A stretch of DNA of 64,000 bases from Bacteroidaceae bacterium (lineage in GTDB: Bacteria > Bacteroidota > Bacteroidia > Bacteroidales > Muribaculaceae). Below the pieces are notes generated by a model. The model had not been told where the DNA came from and did not search any database. It saw only the letters and a list, made by a program, of their open reading frames with translations. Shown in pieces: positions 35,634-45,047 of this stretch. Within the stretch, counting starts at the first letter, position 1. The number at the start of each line of letters is the position of its first letter. The translations under genes were made by a program, and so were the position numbers. The stretch spans positions 30,251 through 94,250 of the forward strand of contig JAETNO010000008.1 in assembly GCA_021768245.1 (NCBI GenBank). The letters run 5' to 3'.

Positions 35634-37604
35634 ATGAATATAAAAACTATATTGCTTTCGTTTGTTGTCTTGACAGGTGTGTGCGGAAGGATATTTGCTG
35701 AAGAAATGGTGGTCCGTGTCGATAAGCCCGGTGCGTACATACAGCCGACAATGTATGGCTTGTTTTTTGAGGACATCAATTATGCTGCTGATGGGGGCTT
35801 ATATGCCGAGATGATAAAGAACCGCTCTTTCGATTTTCCGCAGGCTTTGATGGGCTGGGATAGCTTCGGTAATGTGTCTGTCATGGATGATGGCCCTTTC
35901 GACCGTAATCCGAACTACGTACGCCTGAAGGCGGTCAATCATCCCCATAAGTCTACCGGATTAAGTAATGAGGGGTTCTTTGGAGTTGCCTTTCGGAAAG
36001 GAGAGAGCTATCGTTTCAGTGTATGGGCGCGTTCCGCAGGTGATAAAGCGTCCAAAATCCGTGTGGAATTGATTGATCCTTCTGCTGTATCAGAATCTCA
36101 GGCTATGGCTTCGCGGACAATAGATATTGATTCTGAGGAGTGGAAGCGCTATACTGTCAATCTTGCTCCTGAATCGACCGTTGTCAAGGGGCGTTTACGT
36201 ATATTCCTTGAATCTGAGGAAGGGTGTGACCTTGAGCATGTGTCACTTTTTCCGGTGGATACATGGAATGGTCATGAGAATGGACTTCGTAAGGATTTGG
36301 TACAGAAACTTGCTGATATCAAGCCCGGGATTCTTCGTTTTCCTGGTGGATGTATAGTTGAGGGGACGGATCTCGCTTCCCGCTATCAGTGGAAAAATTC
36401 TGTCGGCCCGGTTGAGAACCGACCTCTGAATGAGAATAGATGGCATTACACATTCAGGCATCGTCATTTTCCTGACTATTATCAGAGCTATGGACTGGGA
36501 TTTTATGAATATTTTCTTCTTGCGGAAGAAATAGGGGCGGAACCTCTTCCTGTATTGAGCGTGGGGCTTGCGTGCCAATATCAGAATGATGATATGAAGG
36601 CCCATGTCCCTGTTGACAGCCTTCAACCATATATTGACGACGCACTCGACCTTATAGAATTCGCTAATGGAGATATAGATTCAGAATGGGGACGTTTGCG
36701 TGTGCGTATGGGGCATCCCGAGCCGTTTGGATTGAAATTTATCGCTATAGGCAACGAGCAGTGGGGAGAGGAATATCCATTAAGACTTGAACCTTTCGTC
36801 AGGGCTTTGCGTGATAGATATCCGGAAATAAGAATCGTGGGTTCGTCTGGTCCTACGGCTTCAGGAGATAAATTTGATTATCTGTGGCCTGAAATGAAGC
36901 GTCTTAAAGTGGATCTTGTCGACGAGCATTATTATGCTCCTGAAGAATTTTTCTTATCGCAGGCTACACGCTATGACTCTTATGACAGAAAAGGCCCTAA
37001 GGTCTTTGCAGGTGAATATGCCTGTCATGCGAAAGGTAAGAAATATAATCATTTCAACGCTTCTTTGATGGAGGCCGCTTTTATGACCGGACTTGAGCGT
37101 AATGCTGATATTGTACATATGGCTACATATGCTCCGCTGTTTGCTCATGTTGAAGGCTGGCAATGGCGACCTGATATGATATGGTTCGATAATCTTAATT
37201 CAGTCGCCACTACAAGCTATTATGTCCAGCAGATTTATTCTGTCCATAAGGGAAGCAGGACTCTACCGATCACTATGGGTGGAAGAATTGTGACAGGTGC
37301 TGAAGGGCAGCATGGGCTCTATGCTTCCTCCGTTGTTGATGATGAAACGAATGAGTATATCGTTAAGATTGTGAATACATCGGAATCTGCAAGGAATATA
37401 TCTTTGCGATTTAAAGGTTTGAAGAGAGGCCGGTTGTTGTCGGAAGGCCGTTGCATAACCTTGGCTTCCTCTGACATGGATTCCGACAATAGTCTGGAGA
37501 ATCCGGATATAATTATCCCCGTAGAATCAATTTTGGATGTTTCGAGTGAAACCTTGTCTGTGACGGTTCCTGCTCAGTCGTTTTCTGTATATATAGTTAA
37601 ATAA
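35634..37604 (+). CDS. secreted alpha-L-arabinofuranosidase, GH51
   Basis: A 656-aa exported enzyme that removes arabinofuranose from arabinan or arabinoxylan side chains. Signal peptide about 1-22; an N-terminal carbohydrate-binding-type beta domain follows 'GLFFEDINYAADGGLYAEMI', which is itself the GH51 start motif. The acid/base Glu is in 'IGNEQWG' near residue 375 and the nucleophile Glu in 'VFAGEYACH' near 459. A C-terminal beta domain ends 'VTVPAQSFSVYIVK'. I chose ATG at 35634 because the upstream GTG overlaps the promoter. Confidence 0.92.
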   Translation: MNIKTILLSFVVLTGVCGRIFAEEMVVRVDKPGAYIQPTMYGLFFEDINYAADGGLYAEMIKNRSFDFPQALMGWDSFGNVSVMDDGPFDRNPNYVRLKAVNHPHKSTGLSNEGFFGVAFRKGESYRFSVWARSAGDKASKIRVELIDPSAVSESQAMASRTIDIDSEEWKRYTVNLAPESTVVKGRLRIFLESEEGCDLEHVSLFPVDTWNGHENGLRKDLVQKLADIKPGILRFPGGCIVEGTDLASRYQWKNSVGPVENRPLNENRWHYTFRHRHFPDYYQSYGLGFYEYFLLAEEIGAEPLPVLSVGLACQYQNDDMKAHVPVDSLQPYIDDALDLIEFANGDIDSEWGRLRVRMGHPEPFGLKFIAIGNEQWGEEYPLRLEPFVRALRDRYPEIRIVGSSGPTASGDKFDYLWPEMKRLKVDLVDEHYYAPEEFFLSQATRYDSYDRKGPKVFAGEYACHAKGKKYNHFNASLMEAAFMTGLERNADIVHMATYAPLFAHVEGWQWRPDMIWFDNLNSVATTSYYVQQIYSVHKGSRTLPITMGGRIVTGAEGQHGLYASSVVDDETNEYIVKIVNTSESARNISLRFKGLKRGRLLSEGRCITLASSDMDSDNSLENPDIIIPVESILDVSSETLSVTVPAQSFSVYIVK

Positions 37605-37658
37605 GAATCTATTGTTAATCAAAGTGTGGAACTTTTTATGACGATTCATTATCCCTGT

Positions 37659-37691
37659 TTTGGAAATTGTCGTAGTTTTAGCGTAAATTTG
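37659..37691 (+). promoter_or_regulatory. promoter of the second GH28 gene
   Basis: TTTG (37659-37662), a 21-nt spacer and TAAATTTG (37684-37691) match the consensus, about 40 nt before the start codon. The gene therefore need not depend on readthrough from the GH51 gene. Confidence 0.65.
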
Positions 37692-37731
37692 TAATGAATT
37701 TTAAATAATATAAACGAATAAAGAAAATACC

Positions 37732-39291
37732 ATGAGATTACTGACTGCAATTTTAGGCCTTGGCCTGACTGTGGCCGCAAGCAGTGCCGCTACTCCGGTT
37801 TCTTCCTACAGCCATCTATACGAGGGTCTGTCATTTGATATGCCCGTGATTGATAAACCTTCATTCCCCGACAGGAGTGTGAGGCTTACTGACTTTGGAG
37901 CCATTGCCGATGGTAAGACTCTCAACACTCAAGCTTTTGCGAAGGCAATTGACGCCCTTGCCTCAAAAGGTGGAGGTACGCTTGAAGTGCCTTCCGGTAT
38001 TTGGCTCACCGGCCCGATTAAATTCAAGTCAAATATAAATCTCCATCTTGACGGTGGCGCTCTCATTTTGTTTTCTCCGGATTTGGACTTATATGAGACA
38101 ATATATACTGTCTATGAAGGATATGAAGCTTATAGGGTCATATCTCCTATATACGGTGAAGGCCTTGAGAACGTCGCTATTACCGGCGATGGTGTAATCG
38201 ATGGGAATGGAGCGGCATGGCGTCAGGTGAAGCGCGACAAGATGACCGCAGGACAGTGGAAACGACTTGTGGCCTCAGGCGGTATACTTAAGAATGAGAA
38301 CACATGGTATCCTTCGCAGAATTATATAGACGGAGAGAAAATTAAGGAAGAGGGACGTTTGAAAACCATTACTAAGGAAGAGGCTGACAGAATCAAGCAT
38401 TTCCTCCGCCCTGTGATGTTGAAGTTCGTCAAATGCAAGAATGTGTATCTGCAAAGGGTGCTTTTCCAGAATTCTCCTGCGTGGAATCTCCATCCTCTTA
38501 TGTGTGAGAACCTGATTGTTGACGATGTCTATATCAAGAATCCCGAATACGCCCAGAATGGTGACGGCCTTGACGTTGAATCCTGTAAGAATGTGATTAT
38601 ATATCGTTCGACTCTTGATGTGGGTGATGATGCTATTTGCCTTAAATCCGGAAAGGATGAGGACGGACGCCGGAGAGGTATTCCGACAGAGAATGTAATA
38701 GTGAAGGATTGTCGCGTTTTCCAGGGACATGGCGGTTTCGTTGTCGGAAGTGAGATGTCGGGTGGCGTCAACAATGTGTCGGTCACTGATTGTCAATTCA
38801 TCGGTACGGATGTCGGCCTCCGCTTCAAGAGCACACGTGGCCGTGGAGGTGTGGTTAAGAATATATTCATAGACAACATCAATATGCTTGATATAAGTGG
38901 TGAGGCATTGCTGTTTGACTTGTATTATTGGGTGAAAAACGCTCCGGCTACAATTCCTCCTGTCGATGAGACTACTCCGCAGTTTAAGAATATTACTATA
39001 AATAATGTGACATCTTTTAATTCCGGGATGTCGGTGAAGTTCAACGGACTTCCCGAGATGCCGATTGAGAATATAACTGTTACGAATTCTACTTTTACAG
39101 CCCGTCAGGGAGGCCTGCTTTCAGAATCGACTGGTATCAAGTTTGATAATGTGAGCATAACTTCGTCTGAAGGTGCAGCTTTGAAAATCAACAATTGCAG
39201 CGATGCTACATTGACCGATTGCAAGCTTATCGCACCGGCAGCTGAAAAAGTATCATATACAGGAAAGAATAAGAATGTGACTATTAAATAG
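37732..39291 (+). CDS. GH28 polygalacturonase-type enzyme
   Basis: A 519-aa exported beta-helix hydrolase with a signal peptide of about 19 residues. The canonical GH28 active-site motifs are all present: 'QNGDGLDVESC' near 273, 'VGDDAICLKSGK' near 296, 'GHGGFVVGSEMSGG' near 332 and 'RFKST' near 363. It should cleave galacturonan or rhamnogalacturonan in pectin. The gene has its own promoter and ends in a 23-bp perfect hairpin. It follows the GH51 gene by 127 nt. Confidence 0.93.
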   Translation: MRLLTAILGLGLTVAASSAATPVSSYSHLYEGLSFDMPVIDKPSFPDRSVRLTDFGAIADGKTLNTQAFAKAIDALASKGGGTLEVPSGIWLTGPIKFKSNINLHLDGGALILFSPDLDLYETIYTVYEGYEAYRVISPIYGEGLENVAITGDGVIDGNGAAWRQVKRDKMTAGQWKRLVASGGILKNENTWYPSQNYIDGEKIKEEGRLKTITKEEADRIKHFLRPVMLKFVKCKNVYLQRVLFQNSPAWNLHPLMCENLIVDDVYIKNPEYAQNGDGLDVESCKNVIIYRSTLDVGDDAICLKSGKDEDGRRRGIPTENVIVKDCRVFQGHGGFVVGSEMSGGVNNVSVTDCQFIGTDVGLRFKSTRGRGGVVKNIFIDNINMLDISGEALLFDLYYWVKNAPATIPPVDETTPQFKNITINNVTSFNSGMSVKFNGLPEMPIENITVTNSTFTARQGGLLSESTGIKFDNVSITSSEGAALKINNCSDATLTDCKLIAPAAEKVSYTGKNKNVTIK

Positions 39292-39300
39292 TCTGAGTCC

Positions 39301-39351
39301 TATATTATAGATGGTCATTCCGCACGGCGCGGAATGACCATCTATAATATA
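39301..39351. terminator. 23-bp perfect bidirectional terminator
   Basis: 39301-39323 is the exact reverse complement of 39329-39351, with a 5-nt loop and AT-rich outer ends that give a U-run in either direction. It lies between the convergent GH28 and hypothetical genes. Confidence 0.85.
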
Positions 39352-39390
39352 ATATCATTAACAATAACGTGCTATATAAGTGGTGAGTCT

Positions 39391-39795
39391 TTAAAGGCAC
39401 ATGAATCCGTTGGGCCCATATGTGCGTTCAATAGTGAAACGGCATCCTTCATCAAGTAGACATTCGGTAATTTCTTTGAAACATTCTCTGACCTGATGAG
39501 AATCGGGATTAATGATGACATCCCACTTTGGAGCCATACATTCGGCTATGAAATGGGGAAGTTCCGAATATTTAATCTTGTGGTGCCTCGCCATTTCATG
39601 TGCGTCTGTCTCATTAACAACAGCTGCTGTAGAACAATTGTATTCAGGTTCATCATAGTCGATATAATCGACAGAGACAGTGAGAGCATCCGATGGATTG
39701 AATCCGATGTGGATTTCCATTACGATGGGCTGGTCCTCATCTGAAACAATCACAGGGAAACAATTGTGAAGATTGTCGGTTATATGTTTTGCCAT
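39391..39795 (-). CDS. hypothetical protein, 134 aa
   Basis: I do not recognise this protein. It is acidic, with no signal peptide or membrane segment. It contains several Cys residues and an 'EMARHHKIKYSELPHFIAECM' region, noted here only as a helix-rich stretch around 'HHKIKYSELPHF'. Codon use looks like the neighbours, and the frame is bounded by terminators on both sides, which supports a real single-gene unit. Confidence 0.6.
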   Translation of the reverse strand: MAKHITDNLHNCFPVIVSDEDQPIVMEIHIGFNPSDALTVSVDYIDYDEPEYNCSTAAVVNETDAHEMARHHKIKYSELPHFIAECMAPKWDVIINPDSHQVRECFKEITECLLDEGCRFTIERTYGPNGFMCL

Positions 39796-39866
39796 TTGGA
39801 TTGGTGATTTTAAGATATTCTATGGATAGAAATACTGTTATGATTGTTGCTTGATATGATATAATG

Positions 39867-39907
39867 GAAAACAGGCTCATGGATATTGGATTCACGAGCC
39901 TGTTTTC
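39867..39907 (-). terminator. terminator after glgB
   Basis: GAAAACAGGCTC (39867-39878) pairs perfectly with 39896-39907. It begins 17 nt after the glgB stop on the minus strand and ends with an A/T stretch suited to intrinsic termination. Confidence 0.75.
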
Positions 39908-39923
39908 TATAATTTAATGATGG

Positions 39924-41969
39924 TTATTTTTTAGCTTGTGATTTCTTTTTGGGCTGCTGTCGGCATATGCGTAGCACTTGTGCTGAACGAGGTGGCAGGT
40001 AAAGACGCAGCCATTCCCTGCCTGTAGGAGCGAAAAGCTCGTCATGCTGAGTGAGGTGATGCACGCTTTCGTCGATATTGTTATAACCTCCGAAAGCCGG
40101 GTTATCAGTTGAAAGAACTACCTCATATTCACCGGCGGGAGCAAGTATTCCATAGCCTGTGAAAGCCTGTGATGGGTTGAAGTTAAACACGAACACGAGG
40201 TCACCGCGCATATATGCCAATACCTGATCATCATCCTTTTCCCATAGCTTCACTACTGGGAGAGCCTGGAAATTATATATCCCGGCTATAAGATGAATCA
40301 TAGCGTTGTCGAAATTGTTGAGCATTTCGTATTTCAGCTCCTTTCGGTCAACGAGGTCCCATTGTCTGCGTGCATATTTATAGCTCCATCCGTTTCCTTC
40401 CCGTGGGAAGTCAATCCATTCCGGATGTCCGAATTCGTTGCCCATGAAGTTGAGGTAGCCTCCGTTGATTGTGGATGCGGTCACAAGGCGAATCATCTTA
40501 TGCAACGCCATTCCTCGGGCGACGGTCATATTATCATCGTCCTTCATCATATGCCAATACATCTCCTTGTCTATCAGGCGGAAGATTACAGTCTTGTCGC
40601 CTACGAGAGCCTGGTCATGGCTTTCGACATATGATATCGTCTTTTCGTCAGCACGACGGTTTGTGAGTTCCCAGAAAATTGATGTCGGATGCCAGTCCTC
40701 GTCCTTTTTTTCTTTAAGGAGTTTTATCCAATAGTCAGGGATGCCCATGGCCATACGGTAGTCAAATCCGATGCCTCCGTCTTTCACCGGTACAGCAAGG
40801 CCGGGCATGCCGCTCATTTCCTCTGCGATGGTGATGGCGTTGGGGTTTATCTGATGTATCAGCTTGTTTGCAAGAGTGAGATAGGTAATGGCATTTGTGT
40901 CTTCGTTGCCATTATAATAATCGTCGTAACTTCCGAAGGCCTGTCCGAGACCATGGCTGTAATAGAGCATTGAAGTGACGCCGTCGAAACGGAAGCCATC
41001 GAAACGGAATTCCTGCAACCAGTATTTGCAGTTTGACAGCAGGAAATTTATTACGTCGTTTTTCCCGTAGTCGAAACATAGCGAGTCCCAGGCGGGGTGT
41101 TCACGCCGTCCGTCACCATAAAAATATTGGTTGTAGCTGCCGTCAAGGCGTCCGAGGCCTTCAACTTCATTTTTCACAGCGTGGGAGTGGACGATGTCCA
41201 TTATGACGGCTATGCCGAGTTCATGGGCGCGGTCTATCAGGCTCTTTAACTCTTCCGGTGTGCCGAAACGGCTTGACGGGGCATAAAAACTTGACACATG
41301 GTAGCCGAATGAGCCATAATATGGATGTTCCTGAATCGCCATAATCTGAATGGCGTTATAGCCGTCAGCCGCTATGCGGGGTAGGATATTGTCGCGGAAT
41401 TCAGTGTATGTGCCTATCCCTTCACGTTCTTGGGCCATGCCTATGTGACATTCATAGATGAGCAGTGGTCGTGTGTCCGGGCGGAATCGCTTAGGTGTTT
41501 TCCATTTATATGGGGTGGGGGACCATACCTGGGCTGAGAAAACATGGGTATTCTCGTCCTGTACCACACGGGTTGCATAGGCCGGGATTCGCTCACCTTC
41601 TCCACCATCCCATTCCACCATCATCTTATATAAGTCGCCATGCTTGATGGCATCCGGTTTTAGTTTTATTTCCCAGACCCCGCCGGACTTTTGTTTGAGT
41701 GAATATTTTTTAAGACGTTTCCATCCTGAAAAATCTCCGATAAGGGTGATTGCCGTAGCGTTTGGCGCCCATTCACGGAATACCCATCCGTTTTCAGTGC
41801 GGTGAAGCCCGAAATAATTATGTGCGTTGGCAAATGAGTCAAGAGTCCCGTCAGGGCCACAGAGTTCATTCTCCTTACGCACGGCATCTTCATGTCGCCC
41901 GATGATAGCTTCGCTATATGGTTCGAGCCAAGGATCGTTTTTCAGGATATTGAGAGTCTTTTTTTTCAT
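39924..41969 (-). CDS. glgB: 1,4-alpha-glucan branching enzyme, GH13
   Basis: A 681-aa cytoplasmic enzyme that makes alpha-1,6 branches in glycogen. A CBM48 module ('NGWVFREWAPNATAITLIGDF', trimmed to its core 'VFREWAPNATAI') precedes the GH13 barrel. The catalytic Asp is in 'DGFRFDGVTSM' near 327, the Glu in 'AEEMSGMP' near 383 and the stabilising Asp in 'YVESHDQAL'. The all-beta C-terminal domain is present. The sequence type is closer to eukaryotic/GH13_8 branching enzymes. A poly-basic tail ends the protein. Confidence 0.94.
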   Translation of the reverse strand: MKKKTLNILKNDPWLEPYSEAIIGRHEDAVRKENELCGPDGTLDSFANAHNYFGLHRTENGWVFREWAPNATAITLIGDFSGWKRLKKYSLKQKSGGVWEIKLKPDAIKHGDLYKMMVEWDGGEGERIPAYATRVVQDENTHVFSAQVWSPTPYKWKTPKRFRPDTRPLLIYECHIGMAQEREGIGTYTEFRDNILPRIAADGYNAIQIMAIQEHPYYGSFGYHVSSFYAPSSRFGTPEELKSLIDRAHELGIAVIMDIVHSHAVKNEVEGLGRLDGSYNQYFYGDGRREHPAWDSLCFDYGKNDVINFLLSNCKYWLQEFRFDGFRFDGVTSMLYYSHGLGQAFGSYDDYYNGNEDTNAITYLTLANKLIHQINPNAITIAEEMSGMPGLAVPVKDGGIGFDYRMAMGIPDYWIKLLKEKKDEDWHPTSIFWELTNRRADEKTISYVESHDQALVGDKTVIFRLIDKEMYWHMMKDDDNMTVARGMALHKMIRLVTASTINGGYLNFMGNEFGHPEWIDFPREGNGWSYKYARRQWDLVDRKELKYEMLNNFDNAMIHLIAGIYNFQALPVVKLWEKDDDQVLAYMRGDLVFVFNFNPSQAFTGYGILAPAGEYEVVLSTDNPAFGGYNNIDESVHHLTQHDELFAPTGREWLRLYLPPRSAQVLRICRQQPKKKSQAKK

Positions 41970-42014
41970 AGATTGATGATTTCGTATACGACTTGCATAA
42001 AATATATGTATCTA

Positions 42015-42046
42015 CAAACTTACTAATAATAATTCAAACCGCCAAA
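42015..42046 (-). promoter_or_regulatory. glgB promoter
   Basis: On the minus strand TTTG (42043-42046), a 20-nt spacer and TAAGTTTG (42015-42022) match the consensus. The -33 lies inside the hairpin that ends the upstream transporter gene. Confidence 0.6.
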
Positions 42047-42098
42047 AGCGTATGTTTAAAATAGGACAATTATTCTAAAAACATGCTTTTAGCGGTTT
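42036..42098 (-). terminator. long imperfect hairpin after the transporter gene
   Basis: AAACCGCCAAAAGC at 42036-42049, followed by ATGTTT, pairs with 42079-42098 over about 20 positions with one mismatch and a 2-nt bulge. It begins about 60 nt beyond the stop of the transporter gene and overlaps the glgB promoter. Confidence 0.6.
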
Positions 42099-42159
42099 AT
42101 AATATATTCCCCAAGCTATTCTGCCAGTCAGTTACTCTGGATTCAAGGTATTTTAGGGT

Positions 42160-43503
42160 TTATAGTAATCCATAGATGAAAACCAGTGCGATGCATACGG
42201 GCGCTACATATCTTAAGCAGAAAATCACGCTTGCGACCATTAGCCGTGATATTGCAGAGCAATTTGTCGGGGTCAGTTCCCGTCGCACGATTGATTTGTC
42301 AAGCACCCATCCGACGAATATTGATATGGCCATGCCTCCGACCGGGAGCAGGATATTTGACGACACATAGTCAAACAGATTGAACAGTGTCATGCCACAG
42401 ATGGTAAAATCTCCGAGGGAGCCGAATGATAGCGCGCATAGACCGCCGAGAATCATTGCAGTCGCGATATTGATTATCGTAGCTTTGCGGCGTGACATTC
42501 CGTGCTCGTCGGTAAGGTAGGCTATGCAGATTTCACTCATAGATATGGTCGACGAGAGTGATGCAAGGAAAAGTAGCAGGAAAAACAGGGTTGACCACAT
42601 CATGCTGAGTGGCATGCGGCTGAAAATCGACGGAAGGATTTCAAATACAAGTTTTGGCCCGGCTGCCGGTTCCATGCCGAATGTAAACACAGCCGGAAAT
42701 ATTATAACGCCTGCGAGGACTGCGACGAGGGTATCAAGCGACGCCATGACTCCGGCAGTGCGCAGCAGGGGGGTGTCGCGTTTGAAATAGCTCGAGTACG
42801 TAATCAGGCAACCAAGCCCGAGACTTAATGAGAAAAATGCCTGTCCCATTGCCGAAAGAACGACTTTAGGACTTATTTCCGAAAAATCAGGTGAGAAAAG
42901 GAAACGAAGTCCTTTGCCGGCAGCGGGCATCGTGATGGAATTGACACAGAACACGATGAGAATCACGAATAGCAATGGCATCATTACATTCGACATCTTC
43001 TCGATACCTTTTTCAACGCCACGTGATAGTATCACATAATTTATAAACAGGAAAGCTATGGTCCATCCGAGCGGACGCCAGTCGGATGTCGCGAATGAGT
43101 CAAAGCGACCATGAAGTCCCTCAACGGAGCTGACTCCTCCGAATCCCGAGAGTGATTGGTATACATATTCCATAGTCCATCCTGCCACTACGGAATAGAA
43201 ACTCAGAATCATCACGGATGCAAAAAGCCCGAGGTAGCCGATGGCTCCCCAGGCTTTATTAGGGGTCAAGGCGCGGAATGCACCGCGGACATTTGACCCC
43301 GTATGACGTCCAATGATAAATTCGGCACAGACCACCGGCACTCCCACCACGAAAATGAAAAACAAATCAATGAGCAGGAAGGCTCCTCCACCATGGGCTC
43401 CGGCCTCGAAAGGGAAACGCCATATGTTCCCGAGGCCTACGGCAGAACCGACCGTGGTGGCAATGACTCCGAGCCGGGTTGCGAATTGTGCGCGTTTTTT
43501 CAC
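42160..43503 (-). CDS. sodium-dependent transporter, NSS/SNF family
   Basis: A 447-aa inner-membrane protein with about 11-12 helices that probably imports an amino acid with sodium. TM1 'VGSAVGLGNIWRFPF' carries the unwound Na+/substrate site typical of LeuT-like proteins. 'LIDLFFIFVVGVPVV' is TM2 and 'VVLSAMGQAFFSLSLGLG' is TM6. The start is GTG at 43501-43503, overlapping the M48 stop in GTGA, which indicates translational coupling. No closer ATG precedes TM1. Confidence 0.9.
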   Translation of the reverse strand: MKKRAQFATRLGVIATTVGSAVGLGNIWRFPFEAGAHGGGAFLLIDLFFIFVVGVPVVCAEFIIGRHTGSNVRGAFRALTPNKAWGAIGYLGLFASVMILSFYSVVAGWTMEYVYQSLSGFGGVSSVEGLHGRFDSFATSDWRPLGWTIAFLFINYVILSRGVEKGIEKMSNVMMPLLFVILIVFCVNSITMPAAGKGLRFLFSPDFSEISPKVVLSAMGQAFFSLSLGLGCLITYSSYFKRDTPLLRTAGVMASLDTLVAVLAGVIIFPAVFTFGMEPAAGPKLVFEILPSIFSRMPLSMMWSTLFFLLLFLASLSSTISMSEICIAYLTDEHGMSRRKATIINIATAMILGGLCALSFGSLGDFTICGMTLFNLFDYVSSNILLPVGGMAISIFVGWVLDKSIVRRELTPTNCSAISRLMVASVIFCLRYVAPVCIALVFIYGLL

Positions 43504-44309
43504 TTCGTTTCAGTTGCCGGACGGGCTATTTTGTCCTTTTCACAGCGTTCGGTCATAGCTTTGATGCGGGCTGTGGTTTCAGGGTGTGACGAGAACATTT
43601 TGTTGATATAGCTTGACTTTGCTGCGGCTCCGGCCTCTTCTTCCATCTTTTGGAATTTTTCGAAGGCCATAACCATGCCCCAGGGATTCTTGCCATGTTT
43701 CTTCAGGAAATCATAGCCATAGTTGTCGGCCTCTTTTTCCTGCTTCTGGGAATATCTGGCATTGATGAGCGATTCGCTCAGTTGTCCGAGCTGTGATTCA
43801 GTGAGGGCGGCAGCTGTATTGCTTGTGGCGGCGATTCCGTCTTTCAACGCTCCGGCAAGAAGTTCTGTGCGGAAGGCGTTTTTGGAATGATGTTTGGCTA
43901 CATGGCCGATTTCATGGCCGATGATTCCGAGCAGCTCATCGTCGCTCATGATGTCCATGAGAGAGGAGAACACGCGCACGCTGCCGTCGGCACACGCGAA
44001 TGCGTTCACGTCAATCACACGGTAGACTTTGAAATTCAAGGGAATTCCTTCAACATTGGTCAGCCCTTCGGTGAGTTTTTTAAGACGTATTGTATATGGA
44101 TCATCGTCGGGAGTGACAGGGTTGTGCTCATCCATCCAGTCTACAGACTCCTTTACGTAGGCTGCCATCTGTGCGTCGGTGAGTGTCGCCGCTTTCGCTG
44201 CCTTTGCTCCGGCCTTGATGGCTTTTCCGATATTGAACTGGGCCATTGCGGGCATAGATACTGCAAGACCGAGCGCAAGTACAAAAGTTTTAAGAATATT
44301 CTTATTCAT
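43500..44309 (-). CDS. exported M48-family metalloprotease
   Basis: A 269-aa protein with a signal peptide of about 22 residues ('LALGLAVSMPAMAQ'). The zinc motif 'GHEIGHVAKHH' lies near residue 131, with the third ligand Glu in 'QEKEADNYGYDF'. It resembles the periplasmic or outer-membrane LoiP/YcaL type of M48 protease involved in envelope quality control. The stop codon overlaps the start of the sodium transporter gene. Confidence 0.9.
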   Translation of the reverse strand: MNKNILKTFVLALGLAVSMPAMAQFNIGKAIKAGAKAAKAATLTDAQMAAYVKESVDWMDEHNPVTPDDDPYTIRLKKLTEGLTNVEGIPLNFKVYRVIDVNAFACADGSVRVFSSLMDIMSDDELLGIIGHEIGHVAKHHSKNAFRTELLAGALKDGIAATSNTAAALTESQLGQLSESLINARYSQKQEKEADNYGYDFLKKHGKNPWGMVMAFEKFQKMEEEAGAAAKSSYINKMFSSHPETTARIKAMTERCEKDKIARPATETK

Positions 44310-44409
44310 AATGTCTTATGTGTTTAATGGTGTTGTCAGTCTTTGATTGAGCTACAAAATTAGACAAAAAAATGCAATTTAATTTGAAAAATGCAGTTAA
44401 ATGTAGTGT

Positions 44410-45000
44410 ATGGAATCCGATAATACATCCTCAGTCACCGTATCACGCAGGATTTTACGAGGGATAGTCTGGACTATAGTAATAATTGCCGTGATTGTGG
44501 CATATTTATGGGCTATGATGATATATAGGGATACGATTGTGGAATGGCATACTCCATGGTCGATAGCTCTTGTGCTGTCTCTTTTGTCGTGGTTCCCGCT
44601 CAGAGGTCTCTATGGCTGCGTATTGCCTGACTATCATGTCATTTTGCGCCTGTTGATTCATTTTGCGGGAGCGACGGGCTTATGGTTGCTGCTGATTCTC
44701 GGTCTCAATAGCTGGTGCGCCGATAAATCTTCGCTTCATACGGAGCAGGCGACTGTGGTGGGTCATTTCCGTGAGAAGCGTTATCACACTCAAAGGGTGA
44801 CGAGGAAGGTGTACCGTCGCGGTCAGCCATACTATGAATATATAGTCCGCATGCAGTTTCCGGCAGGCAGGGAGAAAGATTTCACTTTGCCATTGGAAAA
44901 ATATAAGCGCCTGCGAAACGGAATGACGATTGATGTTCCTGTTTCACGAGGCCTTTGGGGCTTTCCGGTAATTGACCGCCCCCGCGAACTTGAGCCTTAA
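44410..45000 (+). CDS. hypothetical membrane protein with C-terminal DUF3592-like domain
   Basis: A 196-aa protein with three predicted membrane segments ('IVWTIVIIAVIVAYLWAMMI', 'WSIALVLSLLSWFPLRGLYG', 'LLIHFAGATGLWLLLILGL'). A soluble tail of about 85 residues follows ('ATVVGHFREKRYHTQRVTRK', 'YEYIVRMQFPAG', 'GLWGFPVIDRP'). The tail recalls DUF3592-like modules, but I am not sure. It may be cotranscribed with the META lipoprotein downstream (47 nt gap). Confidence 0.7.
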   Translation: MESDNTSSVTVSRRILRGIVWTIVIIAVIVAYLWAMMIYRDTIVEWHTPWSIALVLSLLSWFPLRGLYGCVLPDYHVILRLLIHFAGATGLWLLLILGLNSWCADKSSLHTEQATVVGHFREKRYHTQRVTRKVYRRGQPYYEYIVRMQFPAGREKDFTLPLEKYKRLRNGMTIDVPVSRGLWGFPVIDRPRELEP

Positions 45001-45047
45001 AGTTGTCTGAATTCCTGATAGATAAGGAAACTAATATCTATAATTTT

